Below are positions 1 through 12,284 of a stretch of 64,000 bases of DNA, in pieces. Source of the stretch: Hydrangea macrophylla (Eukaryota; Streptophyta; Magnoliopsida; Cornales; Hydrangeaceae); NCBI GenBank assembly GCA_033977485.1, contig CM066988.1:138949359-139013358 (forward strand), written 5' to 3'. A program made the position numbers and the translations under genes. The notes beneath the pieces are model-generated. The model was not told the DNA's origin and searched no databases. It saw nothing but the letters and a program-made list of their open reading frames with translations. Position 1 is the stretch's first letter. Every line of letters begins with the position of its first letter.

Positions 1-185
1 CATTTCTTTAATTCGTCACTATACTTCATGGTGTTTAATTTGTAGCTGCATTTCCCAAACAACCAATAAAACAATGGTTTTATTATGTATTTTTGGGGTC
101 CTTTTTTTGGTGTACTGTCCTTGATTGGTTTTTGGAGCTTGGCCCTTGGGTGTGTATTTCTCGATAATATCAATAAAATTTCTAT

Positions 186-219
<34 letters not shown>

Positions 220-1487
220 TAGATTTAGCTAAAATGGAATCTCTAAAGCTAATTTATATTTTATAACAGTAGTCTTGTCTTTGGACTGTCATTTTTGTGC
301 ATATCTTTAATAAAATATTTCCAAATTTAAAAAAATAATAATAATTTAATTTTTAAACGGTGCTTTATTCCTAGAAAAGAAGAGACTAGCAATTTACTAA
401 ATAGAAGGTTACTGTTACTATACACTGTAATCTCCCATAATTATTGATATCTCATATATGATTATCGAAGTGAGGACATTTTGGTCACTTTACTTAATGT
501 CAGATTTAAGGCATGATTAGAGAATAACAGAAGGACATTAGGTGTATATCTACTTGTATTTTATGTCTTTGCGTTATGGGATTAGAAATCATTTTGGCTG
601 CCAACACATTCTCGAAATCTTGGAAGCAATGAAAATATGACTCATCTTCTCATGCTAGTATTTCGCAAGAGATTCTCTTGAATTTAGTATGGAATACGTA
701 CAAAATGTTAAGCAACTTCAACTAAGGACAGCAGATATTTTTTAAAAAAAAAAAATTGAAAAAACAGTCTTCAAAAATTATGATAAGCACAGTTTGGAGG
801 GCATTGAAATGTTGTCCTTCAACTAATTATTATTTACAATTAGTAATCACAAAGCTTTTCCTTCTTTTCTTTTTTTTTTTTTCAAAAAGAAAAACTTTTC
901 GTCTCATGTGTCTAGTGGTCCATGTAATGACATTCCATTTTTATCACAACTTTTTTATAAAATAACAAAGAAAAGAAAAAAGAAAAAATGTTTTTCTTAA
1001 GGGTTGATTCTTAAAATGGTACAAATTATTTTTATTTTTATTTTTAAATTGTGTAAAAAGAATGAGTTGCACATGATAGTAAGAACATTATTCTAATCCA
1101 TATTGTATTTCTTTCTTCAAGAATACAATAATACACCAAATGGAACTCTTCGAAGGGCTCTGTCTCCATACATGTTTCTTGTGGATTATGAATAGGGGTG
1201 TAATCGATTTGATTCGGTTTGGATTTGGTACTGTTCGATTCAATTTGTTCGACTCAGTTTGGTTCGATTTACTATATTTTAGAAAAATTAAATGATTCTT
1301 TAGTTCCAAACAAATTGAACAAAATTAGTAAAAGAGTTTTATAAAACTGTCATTTTACCCCCCAAAAAAATACTCTAATACAAATGCTCAACAACTATTC
1401 AAACAATCTTTACGGAAAAAAAATCTCTTTTAAAAGAATCTCTTAATTAAAAAGTAATTATTTCTATAGTTATCTCAAAGAGATTAT
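1..1487. other. AT-rich intergenic stretch, no gene seen
   Basis: No coding signal on either strand; the short frames are compositional. AATAAA-like motifs followed by an A run at 190-200 and a TA microsatellite (201-218) could be the tail of an old retroposon, but no LINE coding sequence is visible in the window. At about 1194-1275 a GGGGTG start followed by GATT/GGTT-rich sequence resembles the left end of the hAT-like element at 3003-3531, without a matching right end. Confidence 0.5.
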
Positions 1488-1836
1488 TGTTAAATTGAAG
1501 CATCCAATTCAAAACCAATTGGCAAGGGGTGGAGTAGTCCCTTGAACTTATATATTGAGTAGCTAGGTTATAAGTCCCCGATGTGGGACAGACAATCTCA
1601 ACACGCCCCCGCACGTGTGTCATGACTGAGAGCCAAACACGTGGATTACTGAAATAGGATGACGTGGAGCACACGTGGACAAATTGGCTCAACAATAACC
1701 TGCTCCGATACCATATTGAATTGGAGCATCCAACCCAAAATCAATTGACAACGGGTGGAGTAGCCCCTTAAACTTATATACTGAGTAGCTAAATTATAAG
1801 ACGTTCCCGATGCATGTGGGACAAACAATCTCAACA
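1488..1836 (-). mobile_element. TRIM (terminal-repeat retrotransposon in miniature)
   Basis: A 349-bp element on the minus strand. Two direct LTRs, 1714-1836 (5', 123 bp) and 1488-1603 (3', 116 bp), both start TGTTGAGATTGT on the minus strand. The 5' LTR is followed directly by TGGTATCGGAGCA (1701-1713), one base different from the usual initiator-Met tRNA primer-binding site. A G-rich purine stretch (1604-1614) precedes the 3' LTR. The interior of about 100 bp codes for nothing. Flanks ATTAT (1483-1487) and ATTGT (1837-1841) fit a 5-bp target duplication with one later change. Elements this small need proteins from an autonomous LTR retrotransposon. Confidence 0.85.
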
Positions 1837-1867
1837 ATTGTATCGAGGTCAGATACTATTTCTTTTG

Positions 1868-2294
1868 GGCTAAAAAACACTTTGATAGCCTGTACTTATA
1901 GCGAAATTTCACTTTGGGCCCTACATTTTTAATTGCAACACTTTGGGCCCTCAATTTACAAATTTGTTTCAATCAAGGACAATCCTTAACGGCGTTAAAA
2001 AATACTAACAGAATGGACTTCATGGAGTTTCAATTTAGGCCATGTACTTATAGCAGAGTTTCACTTTGGGCCCTATATTTATAGCGAAGTTTCACTTTGG
2101 GCCCTGTACTTTTAGCGAAGTTCCACTTTGGGCCCTCCATATAGTCCATTCTGTTGTACTTTTTTAATGTCGTTAACCATTGTCCTTGATTGAAACAAGT
2201 TTGTAAATTGAGGGCCCAAAATGTTGCAATTAAAAATATAAGGCCCAAAGTAAAATTTCACTATAAGTACAGGGTACCAAAGTATTTTTTAGCC
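1868..2294. mobile_element. Foldback MITE with about 115-bp terminal inverted repeats
   Basis: The two ends are long inverted copies: GGCTAAAAAACACTTTG at the left matches the reverse complement of the right end, and similarity continues for about 115 bp into the element. TTTCTTTT occurs immediately outside each end (1859-1866 and 2295-2302), an 8-bp target duplication, although one base at the left junction is ambiguous. The centre holds three further copies of a TTTCACTTTGGGCCCT motif. There is no transposase. The duplication length fits hAT or Mutator superfamilies; I cannot choose. Confidence 0.75.
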
Positions 2295-2302
2295 TTTCTT
2301 TT

Positions 2303-3002
2303 TATCTATGCGCTCATAAGTCCTCTCAGTTTTCTTATAACGGATAAATCAGACAGAAGTAACCATGGTCAGAAAGAAAAAGAAATAAGAAGTAACTTTA
2401 CATTATAACAAAGAAATATAGTGGATGGAATTAGTTGCAAAGTCACCTCCATGTCTACAGAAATCACCAACTTTTTGTCTCTCTCCCTAACAACCTCTCT
2501 CGAACTCTATTACTAATGTTGAATAGTCAAATTTTGTGATGTAAATTAAGTGAATGTTATGTGCCATGGGTAAACAACTATATAGAGATGAAAAAGCTAG
2601 ACAATCATGCTCCTATATATATATAAGAAGATTAAGAAAATAATTTAAGACAAATTGATGAGTCAACTTAATGATTTCGTTCAATGTCTAATGACTTGTC
2701 ATGACAATCTAGTTGATATTTTAAAAAAAAAAAATTTGATAAGCTAATCTTGTTGATTTAATCCTCTAATAGTATGTAATCGATTAATACTAATTCCATT
2801 GACTAGGGTGCAGTTAAAACCATCATTTCAAAATGACTTCTTATCCATTGGTACGTATCACATTGTCTTATATTGCAATTTCTATTTGAAGTATCATTTT
2901 TAATTCAATTTTTACATGTAAAAAGCAAATACTAAGTGCTTCTAGTTGTAAATTTAGATGGTACTGTATAGTGCAATAATGGGAGTTGACGGAACCTATA
3001 CT
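2303..3002. other. AT-rich intergenic stretch
   Basis: No coding frame, RNA gene or clear repeat seen between the two miniature elements. Confidence 0.5.
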
Positions 3003-3531
3003 TAGGGGTGGGCATTCGGTTAGATCGGTTTGATTTGGGGTCTTTTGGTTCGGTTTGGGTTCACTTTGGTTTGGCAAAATGTCAATTATTAACTGATTGA
3101 AATTTAATTTGATTGGTTCGGTTCGGTTAACCGCATTACAAATTCGGTTCAATTTGGTTATTCAGTTAACCAAATTGTAAAAAATCCAAATTTTTTTTTT
3201 TTTTTTTCATTTTTCACAACTTTTTTATGATTTTTTTTCTTTCTCTTTCATATTTCAAAGAAAGCATAATTTTCTTTATTTTCAATTGTAAAAATATATA
3301 TTTTTTATTATGTATAGTTATATATAAGTATATTAATAATATAAAAAATAATAAATAAATAAATAAATCGCTTTCGGTTCGGTTCGGTTTGCCTAGAGGC
3401 AACTTTTAACTGAACTGAAAGTTTTAATTCTCGATTTTTAACCGAACTGAAATTTTTAAGTGGAATAAGCGAACTGAAATTCAAAACTCTGTTCGGTTTA
3501 TTTGGTTAACCGAACTGTTTGCCCACCCCTA
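3003..3531. mobile_element. hAT-like MITE with GGTTCGGTT-rich interior
   Basis: The ends are perfect inverted copies of TAGGGGTGGGCA (3003-3014 and 3520-3531), a terminus common among plant hAT-derived miniature elements. Flanks CCTATACT (2995-3002) and TCTATACT (3532-3539) fit an 8-bp target duplication with one mismatch, as expected for hAT. The subterminal regions are dense in GGTTCGGTT/AACCGAAC repeats, the usual pattern of transposase-binding sites. No transposase ORF; an AT-rich centre lies at 3185-3365. Confidence 0.8.
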
Positions 3532-3539
3532 TCTATACT

Positions 3540-4110
3540 CTTTAAATTTTTTGATAAACTTCTTTCTCTGCATTATATTTGTATCTCACTCTTTTTTTTT
3601 TTTTTTCTTTTTATCTCACCCTCTACAAGTTTAAGTACTTTTTTTTTGTTGTTGTAATTATGATGACCCCGTCTTAGACTTATAACCAGTACGCAATTAC
3701 TACTATAATTTTCTAGAGTAAGTACTTGGTAGTACCAATGATGACCAAATATATAGCAAATGCAAACACCGTCCGTACATATATTGAAAATATACTACTC
3801 TTTGGGTTTGGTGAATTCTATCATGCTTGTACGATAGTTTATTTAGCCTAGTCTAATTATTTATATATTGCACTTCTTTATGAGAATGATCACAGCATCA
3901 GTACAGTGTTAATATTTTGTCCATCATAACAATAAGAAGTTACAATTAGACTAGAATATCACATATGTTAAAAAAAATTCCAAATTTTGAGGGACTACAG
4001 TCTTGCCAAACCTACCAGTGACTCCATCCTTGCGCGCGCGCACACACACACACATATATACCATATATATATATATATATGAGGAATACTAACTTACGGC
4101 ATGTCGCCCC
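3540..4110. repeat. AT-rich DNA with compound GC/CA/TA microsatellite
   Basis: A compound microsatellite at about 4033-4081 runs from (GC)n through (CA)n to (TA)n. Nothing else recognised in this stretch. Confidence 0.6.
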
Positions 4111-4256
4111 CTTTAGAGACGAAAAATACACTTTTAGAAACAACAATTTTCACCTTTAGCGACAAATTTTATTTTTTCACCATTATAAAAAAAAATGTTG
4201 CTAAAAGTATTTTTTTGGTCGCCAAAAGTGCTTTTGTTGGTCGCTAAAAACGGGTG
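4111..4256. mobile_element. Probable MITE remnant with GCGAC/GTCGC repeats
   Basis: The left half (CTTTAGAGACGAAAAATACA) and the reverse complement of the right half (TTTAGCGACCAACAAAAGC) are alike, giving an imperfect inverted repeat with further TTAGCGACAAA/TCGCTAAA copies inside. No clear target duplication was found, so the ends are approximate. Confidence 0.4.
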
Positions 4257-5525
4257 TACAATACTATCCTATAACCTTCATGTTGTAGAATAGGAACTCC
4301 TTATATATATATATATATATATGCATATACAACATATACATATATACCACTATAACCTAGAATATACGAATGCCCATTTGGATTGGCTATTGTAAGGGCG
4401 TCGAAATTAATAAAAATTTATTGAAATTTGAATTCAAATCTACTTCTTGCAGGGGTAGATACAGGAAAATGAAATAAGGGGACTTGATAGGAACAAAAGC
4501 AAGAAGTTGCACCTAATAGTCCGAGTTCACAGGGTTCGGGGGCAGCCCTCAAGGCAAAAAAAAATTTATCCAAACGGATTCATATACGAGGTTTAGGTCC
4601 TCAAAGCACATTTGGACCCGATGATAGGTTTGATAATTAAAATCCGAGCAAGGTCTAATTAGGATTAATCACTAAATTGGGTGAAAGTAAATAAGTAGAG
4701 AGGATGAGGAGGAAGTTATATGGTCGATAAGCTAATGCTTGTTCCCGAAAAGATGGTTTGAGGGGGTAGAGAGAGAAAGTGAGGGGCACAAAGAGGGTTG
4801 TTATTTTGGAATGTTGCTATTAAATATGAGCACATGGGAACAAGGCTGTCTATTTAAGGGCTTATTTCCGTGCTTTTGGTGGGGAAATATGCTTTGGTTG
4901 ACCCAACATAGAGTGCCCACCCAAAGGGCCAACAGCCCTAATCTTGTCTTAATAGTCCCAAGACATGTTTGGGCCATGTGCCCTTCCATGGGTCCTACAA
5001 TTTTTAAACAAAAAACAAACTCAACGGTTACAATTCATGAGAGTTGATGGATGGGGCTAGCTAGCTAGGTGTCTCACTTCTACTTATATAGCTAACACAC
5101 TTGGACATTTCATTTCATGACTAGATTGGAGATAGTAACCATTGTTATGTGTTTGTCTTTGATCCTAAAAAAAAAAAATGAACTCACTCATAAATGTCCA
5201 AGGAGGAAAATATAGGAGGGGTTTAATGCCCCTAAAACATAATCACAAGGTAGAGCCATGTGCCTTGTCTAATAGGGCTAAGATATGGAGTAGTTAATTT
5301 TAAAAAAATGACTTCTAATTACTTAATTAAGCATTTTATATTATCATTTCTTTAACTTATTTTTTAAGAAACAAATTTTAATCCAATTCTTCATTTTCAT
5401 AAAGTGAATTTAATTGCTTAATCCTCTTTGATGGTATTTTGTGTATAATAGCAAGAGCTAATAGTTGGTAGATATCCTCACTGCTGGCGGAGCCTCCTTA
5501 GCAGGGGCGGAGGGAGGAAGGTTGT
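4257..5525. other. Intergenic stretch, no gene recognised
   Basis: Contains a TA microsatellite (about 4302-4321). An open frame at 4739-5047 (+) codes 102 residues with no recognisable domain and is overlapped by an open frame on the other strand; I do not call it a gene. Confidence 0.45.
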
Positions 5526-5529
5526 TAAA

Positions 5530-5587
5530 ATTATGCTTTTACTTTATATATTTCACACTTTATTCATTTTTGTCCTTAACTTGAAAC

Positions 5588-5629
<42 letters not shown>

Positions 5630-5840
5630 TTCAACCTTTCAAACTAATTATTTTACCTTTTATATATTTCATACTTTATTCATTGTTGCCCTTAATTGTC
5701 CCCCGTAAATTTTTCAAAATAATTCTTTTACCTTATTTATTTCATACATTATTCATTTTTGCCTCTTAATTACTCCCTCAACTTTTTAAAATAATTATTT
5801 TGTCATACTTTATTCATTTTTGCCCCTTAAGTTTCTAATT
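5530..5840. repeat. Degenerate roughly 60-120 bp repeats containing a 41-base poly(C) tract
   Basis: CATACTTTATTCATTTTTGCC-like blocks recur near 5552, 5670, 5742 and 5803, each followed by a C-rich and then AT-rich part. The first unit contains an uninterrupted run of 41 C (5589-5629). A proline-run ORF across it is only a reading of poly(C). Confidence 0.7.
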
Positions 5841-7619
5841 TGTCCATTTTAAGCTTAAAAAATACACTTTGTTCCTTTTAAGTGAACAATAAAAAAATTG
5901 GATCGGAAGCAGTATAAACTTCTGCCTCGTCCCCTTGAACAAAACTAGTCCTGCTTCCGCTACTGCTCCTTAGGATAGAGGTGGAAATGGCTCCCAAGCT
6001 TTTTAATATTTTATTTGCACACACAAAATTTTGTGTTTTTCTAGTAGTGTATTCATAGTTTTCTAAGTTCCCAATTGGTCAGTTTAAGGTAACTCGTTAC
6101 TTTTCAAAGTCCTATCAAACTTCAATTAACTTGAATTCGTTGTCTGTCCTTTTTTTTCAGTATATAAGTGCTACAGCACAATTAACTTCAATTAATTTGA
6201 GCATTTTTTTTGTTTGTTAGTTTTTCAATATATACTTTTCATTTTATTTTTACATTTTATAATTATCTTAATTAGTATATTTTCATTATGTAGATGAATA
6301 TTGTTTTCACTGTAATTAAATTTGGTGCAATTATCAAAACATATGAAAACTAAATTTGGGATTTAAATTGGGAACTATAGTATTACTATATCTAAATTGT
6401 AAAGTGAAAAATAACATTAGAAATATATATATATATATATATATATTCTTTTTTACATTGTATCACGAAGCTCAGTTTGGCCCCTCTTAGAAAAATTGTC
6501 ACTTTCCGCCACCAAGTTTTTAATAATATGAGATATACATAAAATGTATATACTCAAGTATGTAAATAATAAAATAAAAACATAGAAATGTATGTATGGC
6601 CTTGTAATTTTGGTGGGGACATTTGGAGATATCCTCACTGCAAGTTTGCATTTGATTGAATACTTCAAGGCAGGTCTGTATACGTCCTTGAATGTCTGTT
6701 ACTCTGTCCAACTTTACTTTGATAGAGCTGATAGAAATGAAATTTTCTGTTAAAAAGTGCCCAAAAAAAAAATAAAGAAAAAAAGAATCAAGTCTTAGCC
6801 TCACAATTTTCTTTTCTTTTGTTTTTCTTTGTACTTTTTTTTTTTCCTCCTCTTAGTCCTCTAGCATATTAAAAAGACATGAGGACAAAGTAGAATATGC
6901 AATCACTTAAACAAGTTATGGCGTTTTCGAAAATGACCAAAGTAATGTAACCAAGAAAAGCCTGCTGGTGATGAAAGTACCTTTATTTGCAATATCTATC
7001 CATTTAATTACTTACTTTTTATCTTGTTCTTTTTTTTTTTCCTTTTTTTTTTTTTGCCCCTATAGATATATATATATATATATATATTTAAGTGTCAGAT
7101 GATAACAGAAAAGCTGGCAACCATTTGCACTTTAAGAGGAGATAGGGCATGTGATTTGTCATTTTGTTAAATTTGTGGTAACAACTGTATTTATAGCAGT
7201 TAGTTATGGGTTTCTTAATTGGAGAAATTTCCATTCATATTGATATATGTGTTTTGGTTTTTATGTATATGTCTTTGTTTTTAGAAGATTAATGTCTTTG
7301 GTTTTCAAAATATACCAACAATTTTATGATAAATCTTTTTGAATTTGGCTTTGATTTGACAATTCTAATTGGTCACACTAGTACTATGTGCAATTCTATG
7401 TGCAAAAAAAAAAAAAAAAAAAAAAAAAAACTATGTGCAATTTTTTTTTTGGCATTGGCATTCTAAACTGTGAGTGCAAGGAATGGTTTTTATATGATCT
7501 AAAATACGAGTAAATACTGAATAGAACAAGGATACAACGTTATTATCTATTCTTTCTAAAAATTTTAAGACTGCGATTATGTGGTAGAAGAGTTTTACTG
7601 GAATTAAGGATCAATGGAT
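5841..7619. other. AT-rich intergenic stretch with microsatellites
   Basis: TA repeats at 6424-6446 and about 7066-7088 and a 27-base A run at 7404-7430. No gene or structured element recognised. Confidence 0.5.
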
Positions 7620-7626
7620 AAATAAA

Positions 7627-8058
7627 AGGGTAAATAACTTTTTACCCCCTTGTGGTTTGTCTCTATGACACTTTGTCCTCCTGTAGTTTGAAATGTAACA
7701 CATAACCCCCTGTAGTTTGCCTCTGTGGCACTTTATCCCCCCTGTAATTGTTGGTCATTTAAGTAATTTATTTTGGTGTAATTGTTGGTCATTTAAGTAA
7801 TTTGTTTTGGCTATAGTGGGGTAAAGTGCCACACAGGCAAATTACAAGGGGGTTATGTGTTACATTTCAAACTATAGGGGGTAAAGTACCACAGAGGCAA
7901 ACTATAAGGGAGTTATGTGTTATATTTCAAACTACAGGGGAGTAAAGTGCCACAGAGGCAAACTACAAACTACAGGGGGTTATGTGTTACATTTCAAACT
8001 ACACGGGGACAAAATACCATAGAGGCAAACCACAGAGGAATAAAAGATAATTTACCCT
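7627..8058. mobile_element. Foldback MITE with multiple inverted subrepeats
   Basis: The ends AGGGTAAAT and ATTTACCCT are perfect inverted copies. AAATAAA flanks both sides (7620-7626 and 8059-8065), a perfect but low-complexity 7-bp duplication. Inside, a block rich in TTTGCCTCTGTGGCACTTT occurs once or twice in one orientation and three to four times in the other, so the transcript or single strand would fold on itself. No coding sequence. Superfamily not determined. Confidence 0.75.
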
Positions 8059-8066
8059 AAATAAAA

Positions 8067-8760
8067 TAATGCTATTGAATAGTGATACCATATCATTGAT
8101 ACAACAAAAGCACTGAATATTTTTCATGAGATATGGAGAGTTAAAAATTAAAAGCATATATATATATATATATATACATATACTGGCATAACAAGAAATA
8201 CCCACGATAACTAAAACCGATGAAATTAGTCCTACTATCCATAAATGTGTTGAACTTGAGCAATGTAATTGAGAAGCATCTCCTTTTTTTTGTTATCGCA
8301 AAGCATGAAAATTCAATTTTACAAAAGGCAAGTTTATAAAGAACAAATATAAAATAGAAGAAGGAAAAAATACATGATAAATTTTAACAATCTTCTGATT
8401 TGTACTGCAATCTCCAAAACTATAATATCGTGAACTGTGGCGTAGCTCAAACATTGAACTGTATGAAGGAGAAAGTAGAAACAACTACCTTAACTTCTAT
8501 ATTTACTTTCCTATAGAGATAGAGACTGTGAGTATTATATTATAGAAATATAATAATTATTGAATTAGTCCTCTGTAGCCATTTTATTAAGAATTAATCC
8601 AACAGAAGATCTAGATTAGAAATAGATCGTTGATTAGGCTTCTTAGTTAGAAATAGATCATTTTGCCCAACTTAATTTTTGTAATGTCAAAAGTACCCTT
8701 AGTCACATGGATACTGGTATATATGTATAATCGTATATCTATATATATATATAAAAAATT
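8067..8760. other. AT-rich intergenic stretch
   Basis: TA microsatellite at about 8155-8177; no gene recognised. Confidence 0.5.
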
Positions 8761-8924
8761 CTCTAAAGAGGGTGCCCACCCTTTAATAAAGAGAGGACCT
8801 CTGTTTTATCCGTCGGATCGTGTTTTTATTAAAGGTAATGTTGTCATTTCACAGTTTTTAAACACGATCCACGACTAAACCAGAAGCCCCCTCTTTAATA
8901 AAAAGAGGGCGCTCTCTTTAGACC
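8761..8924. mobile_element. Short inverted-repeat element (MITE-like)
   Basis: The left end CTCTAAAGAGGGTGCCC and the reverse complement of the right end GTCTAAAGAGAGCGCCC are imperfect inverted repeats, each followed by a TTTAATAAAGAG-like motif. A second inner pair, GGATCGTGTTT (8816-8826) and AAACACGATCC (about 8860-8870), is also inverted. No target duplication recognised, so the borders are approximate. Confidence 0.55.
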
Positions 8925-9095
8925 CTGACTGTATATATATATTGATTTATATGGTATTTGAAGTTAATGACATTAACTGTTAATAGGATAATGTTTTCTT
9001 AATTCAAGGGATTTCCTTAATTTGCCCGCCATTATGTGTCGATTGAAATGTAAATCCTTTCATATATTTTTTAAACTTATTTGGTGGATTGTGAT

Positions 9096-9516
9096 TGTCA
9101 CACCCTAACCCGCCCCGGTGGACTAGGACAAGTGTAACAAAGGATTATCAAAACTCAAACACCCCCTTAATAGAAATAACAATAATAAAGTTTTAAAATC
9201 GTCGAATGGTACTTGGGCATAGTTCTCCTTATTACAGCACCATTCACCCTGTTAAACAATAATTTAAAATACCAAAATATCACCCAAAATACTTGAAAAT
9301 ATTTTCAAAACTTCAATCCACTATTCATATTACAAGGATTTAATATAAAAAACCAAAACATAAACTTATCTCCAAAAATTCAAACACTAGGAATATAATT
9401 ACTCGTCTAAACCCATTTACATATGAACATGTTTAACATTAACCATTAATCTCGAGTTATCCCAGAAACCCCATAGTTCAACGCTTCTCATTGTGATGTT
9501 CATCTGAATCTGCGTG
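9096..9516 (-). repeat. Element D 3' LTR, piece 1 of 3
   Basis: Matches the right LTR from 53300 onward (shared CGCCCCGG and GTAACAAAGGATTATC stretches). It is cut by element A; the last five bases GCGTG are one copy of A's target duplication. The part from about 9297 on has no counterpart in the right LTR, which carries a deletion there. Confidence 0.88.
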
Positions 9517-10311
9517 TGTCACGCCCCGAAGTACCAAAAATAGGGAAAAATAAATTTCCTTTATGGGTTCGTAGACACGTGACTGATTGTGAGTGTCACC
9601 TGATTGTCCAAACATGCTTATAACAATAATGTGATATGGGAAAGTGACTAAGTTCAGCGGAAGCAGAAATTTAAAATATCCAAGTCTTACATCAGTAGTA
9701 TATTACAGGCCAAAAAAAGATATCCAAAAGATACATATTATAAGACCAGCTAAACTATTACATTACTAACATAATAATAACAGAACTACAACAAAAGAAA
9801 AGCTCCAAAGCCTTCAACTGGCGAAACCATAGCCTTCCTCGTAGTAGTCTTCACCAGCATAGTCTTCAGTAGTAAAGTCAGCATCTTGATAGCAGACGGC
9901 TCCGTCTGGACCTACAAAGGCTGGACGTGGAAGGTCCAGCGGCATGAAAAGCCGTTAGCGGTTAAGCTAAGTGAGGGTCCCCTTAAGGTTACCACCACTT
10001 AAGGTACGTTATTCTTCATCTCTTCTTATTCCTCAAAACCACATCTTGTTCATCATTTCTAATTCTCGATACTGTGCCTTGTTCGTCTTTTCTCATTCTC
10101 AAAACCATGTCTTATTTAAACCCAATCATTCCCTTAGGAACTTAACCCAAAACTGAACTGACCAATGACATTGACTGAAAGAAGACTTAACTCCAAACAC
10201 ATTTACTGGTCAAGAAAGAACAACACTCAATAATGAATAGTTAACTGTCGCCCAACTGGCACTCAAACTGTCGCCCAAATGGCATAAGTGTGCGGGACAT
10301 TAACAATCTCT

Positions 10312-10585
10312 TGGTCGAACACGTCATGCCGATCCTCAGGTCGCCCGCACGTTACCGAACACGTCATGCCGATCCTCAGACCAAGGGTACGGGAAATTAA
10401 TAATCACTTGGACGAACACGTCATGCCGATCCTCAGGTCACCCGTACATAACCGAACACTTCATGCCGATCCTCAGTCCAAGGGTGCGGAAAAATAATCA
10501 ACCACTTGATCGAACACGTCACGACAATCCTCAAGTCATCCGCACTTGACCGAACACGTCATGCCGATCCGCAGATCAAGGAACA
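10312..10585. repeat. Tandem GAACACGTCATGCCGATCCT array in LTR A
   Basis: Six copies of a GAACACGTCATGCCGATCCT core, alternating with two different spacers, so a higher-order unit of about 108 bp. The equivalent array in the other LTR (20718-20945) has five copies, a difference of one core of about 41 bp. The core holds the E-box-like CACGTC. Confidence 0.85.
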
Positions 10586-11264
10586 AAACATAACTCACCA
10601 ATCGACTCCATGGAATAATCGAGAGACCAACTTCGCAAGAATTATCCAAACACGACACAAAAGTTCACGAACCAACTTTGACCAGTAGACACACGACTAG
10701 AAACGAGGCCCAGTGTCCCTTATTCGCATTAAATCTGTTGTTGAAGGTTTTATCGTTATTTTACGCGTTCGCACGTTTCGTAGTTTAGTTCATTAATATC
10801 ATCCAATTATAACCGTTAATATTTCGCTATACGTCTGACATTCCGTTTTCCTCTCAATATACTTACGATGAAACTTTCCCGATCATTTATCATCGCAATA
10901 ATCGTGCCCTACAATATACTTATAGTTTGGGTATGAACTTTCAACGGTCATTAGACTATATTCATAACAATAGAAAACATAGCACGTAGCTCATGGATTT
11001 ATAATCATGGATTTAATACCAATAAACATATAGATGAAACCCTTAACATACTCATCTACGCGATAACACTAGCATAGCACAAGATTTTCATAATAACACA
11101 AGTACAGGAAACTAGCATCAACAATCAATACCATACATAAACAAAACATCATATAAAAAGCTACACAATCTGCCAGGATACATTTTCACTGTGTTGACTG
11201 AAACAATATGATTTATTTGGGCATGATAAATTGCTTTGTGGATCAAACTCAAAACTAAAACATT

Positions 11265-11965
11265 GTAGATAATAGGATTATCTTCATGTACAAAAAAAAT
11301 CTAGCTTCAATTACATTTTGGAGCTACTCAAAATATTTATTTTACAAGACATTTCTTATATCTCGGACTGTTCTATCCCAGATTTATAGTACTGCATTGT
11401 ACGTGAATTTCACCTATTAAGAAGGGGCTTTTAGACTGAGATAAAGAAGGGTTATTTGTAGATAAATGTGTTATCTTTCTCCACAAAAAAACCTATCTTA
11501 ATTCTCATTTTTGAACTGCACAAAACATTCATTTTACTAAACTATGTTCTGCTGAGAGTTTCAGTTTCTCAGATTTATAACACTGTGTTGTACATGCATT
11601 TCACCCATGAAGGAGTGATTTCTAGACTGAGCTATAAAGGTGTTATTTGTAGATATATGAGTTAGCTTTTACCACAAAAAAACCTAGCTTAATTCGGATT
11701 TTTGAGCTCCTCAAAACATCCATTTTACTAAACTACATTCTGCTGGAAGTTTCTGTTTTTCCCAGGTTTATAACACTGCGTTGTACATGCATTTCACCCA
11801 TGAAGGAGTGATTTCTAGACTGAGCTATAGAAGAGTTATTTGTAGATATATGAGTTAGCTATTACCACAAAAAAATTTAGCTTAATTCGGATTTTTGAGC
11901 TGCACAAAATATTCATTTTACTAAACTGTGTTCTGCTGAATGTTTCAGTTTCTCAGATTTAAGGA
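11265..11965. repeat. 191-bp tandem repeat in LTR A, about 3.6 copies
   Basis: TTATTTGTAGATA recurs near 11452, 11643 and 11834, spacing about 191 bp, with CATTTTACTAAACTA and CATTTCACCCATGAAGGAG blocks keeping the same register. Also present in the second LTR at about 21635-22330. Confidence 0.85.
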
Positions 11966-12261
11966 TTTGTCTTGCATGTCATGAAAACTTCAACACAATA
12001 ACATCAAACTCCTACTAAACATTAATGCATGCTATATATGTTCTAAGTTGAGTTAGATTACTCACAATTACTCACAACAACTTGAAACTAAGCTTGGATT
12101 GTTGATTTGAGCTTGATGTAGCTTGAACTCAACTTCACTAGTGAACTTCTTCTCCTTCTAACTTTCTATTTCTTTCTTTATGACACTCATGAGCTTCTAA
12201 GTTTCCTCATCTCCTCTCTAGAGTGCAGATTGTATGTGTTAAAAAGAGAGTAATGCATGAA

Positions 12262-12284
12262 GAATTTCATGTTTAAATAGAGCC
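12262..12284 (-). promoter_or_regulatory. Putative TATA region of LTR A
   Basis: On the minus strand CTATTTAAACATG (around 12270-12280) is followed by a CT-rich ACTCTCTTTTT run, a common arrangement for LTR promoters. Same sequence in the other LTR near 22640. Inferred only from sequence. Confidence 0.4.

Noticed and set aside
1488..1836. Cassandra-type TRIM with a 5S promoter
   Set aside because: I looked for a 5S rRNA internal promoter block in the LTR and did not see one.
4739..5047. A 102-residue gene
   Set aside because: No domain, codon pattern or neighbour support, and an open frame on the opposite strand overlaps it.
5533..5769. Proline-rich protein
   Set aside because: The proline run is only the reading of poly(C); the rest is low-complexity AT-rich sequence.
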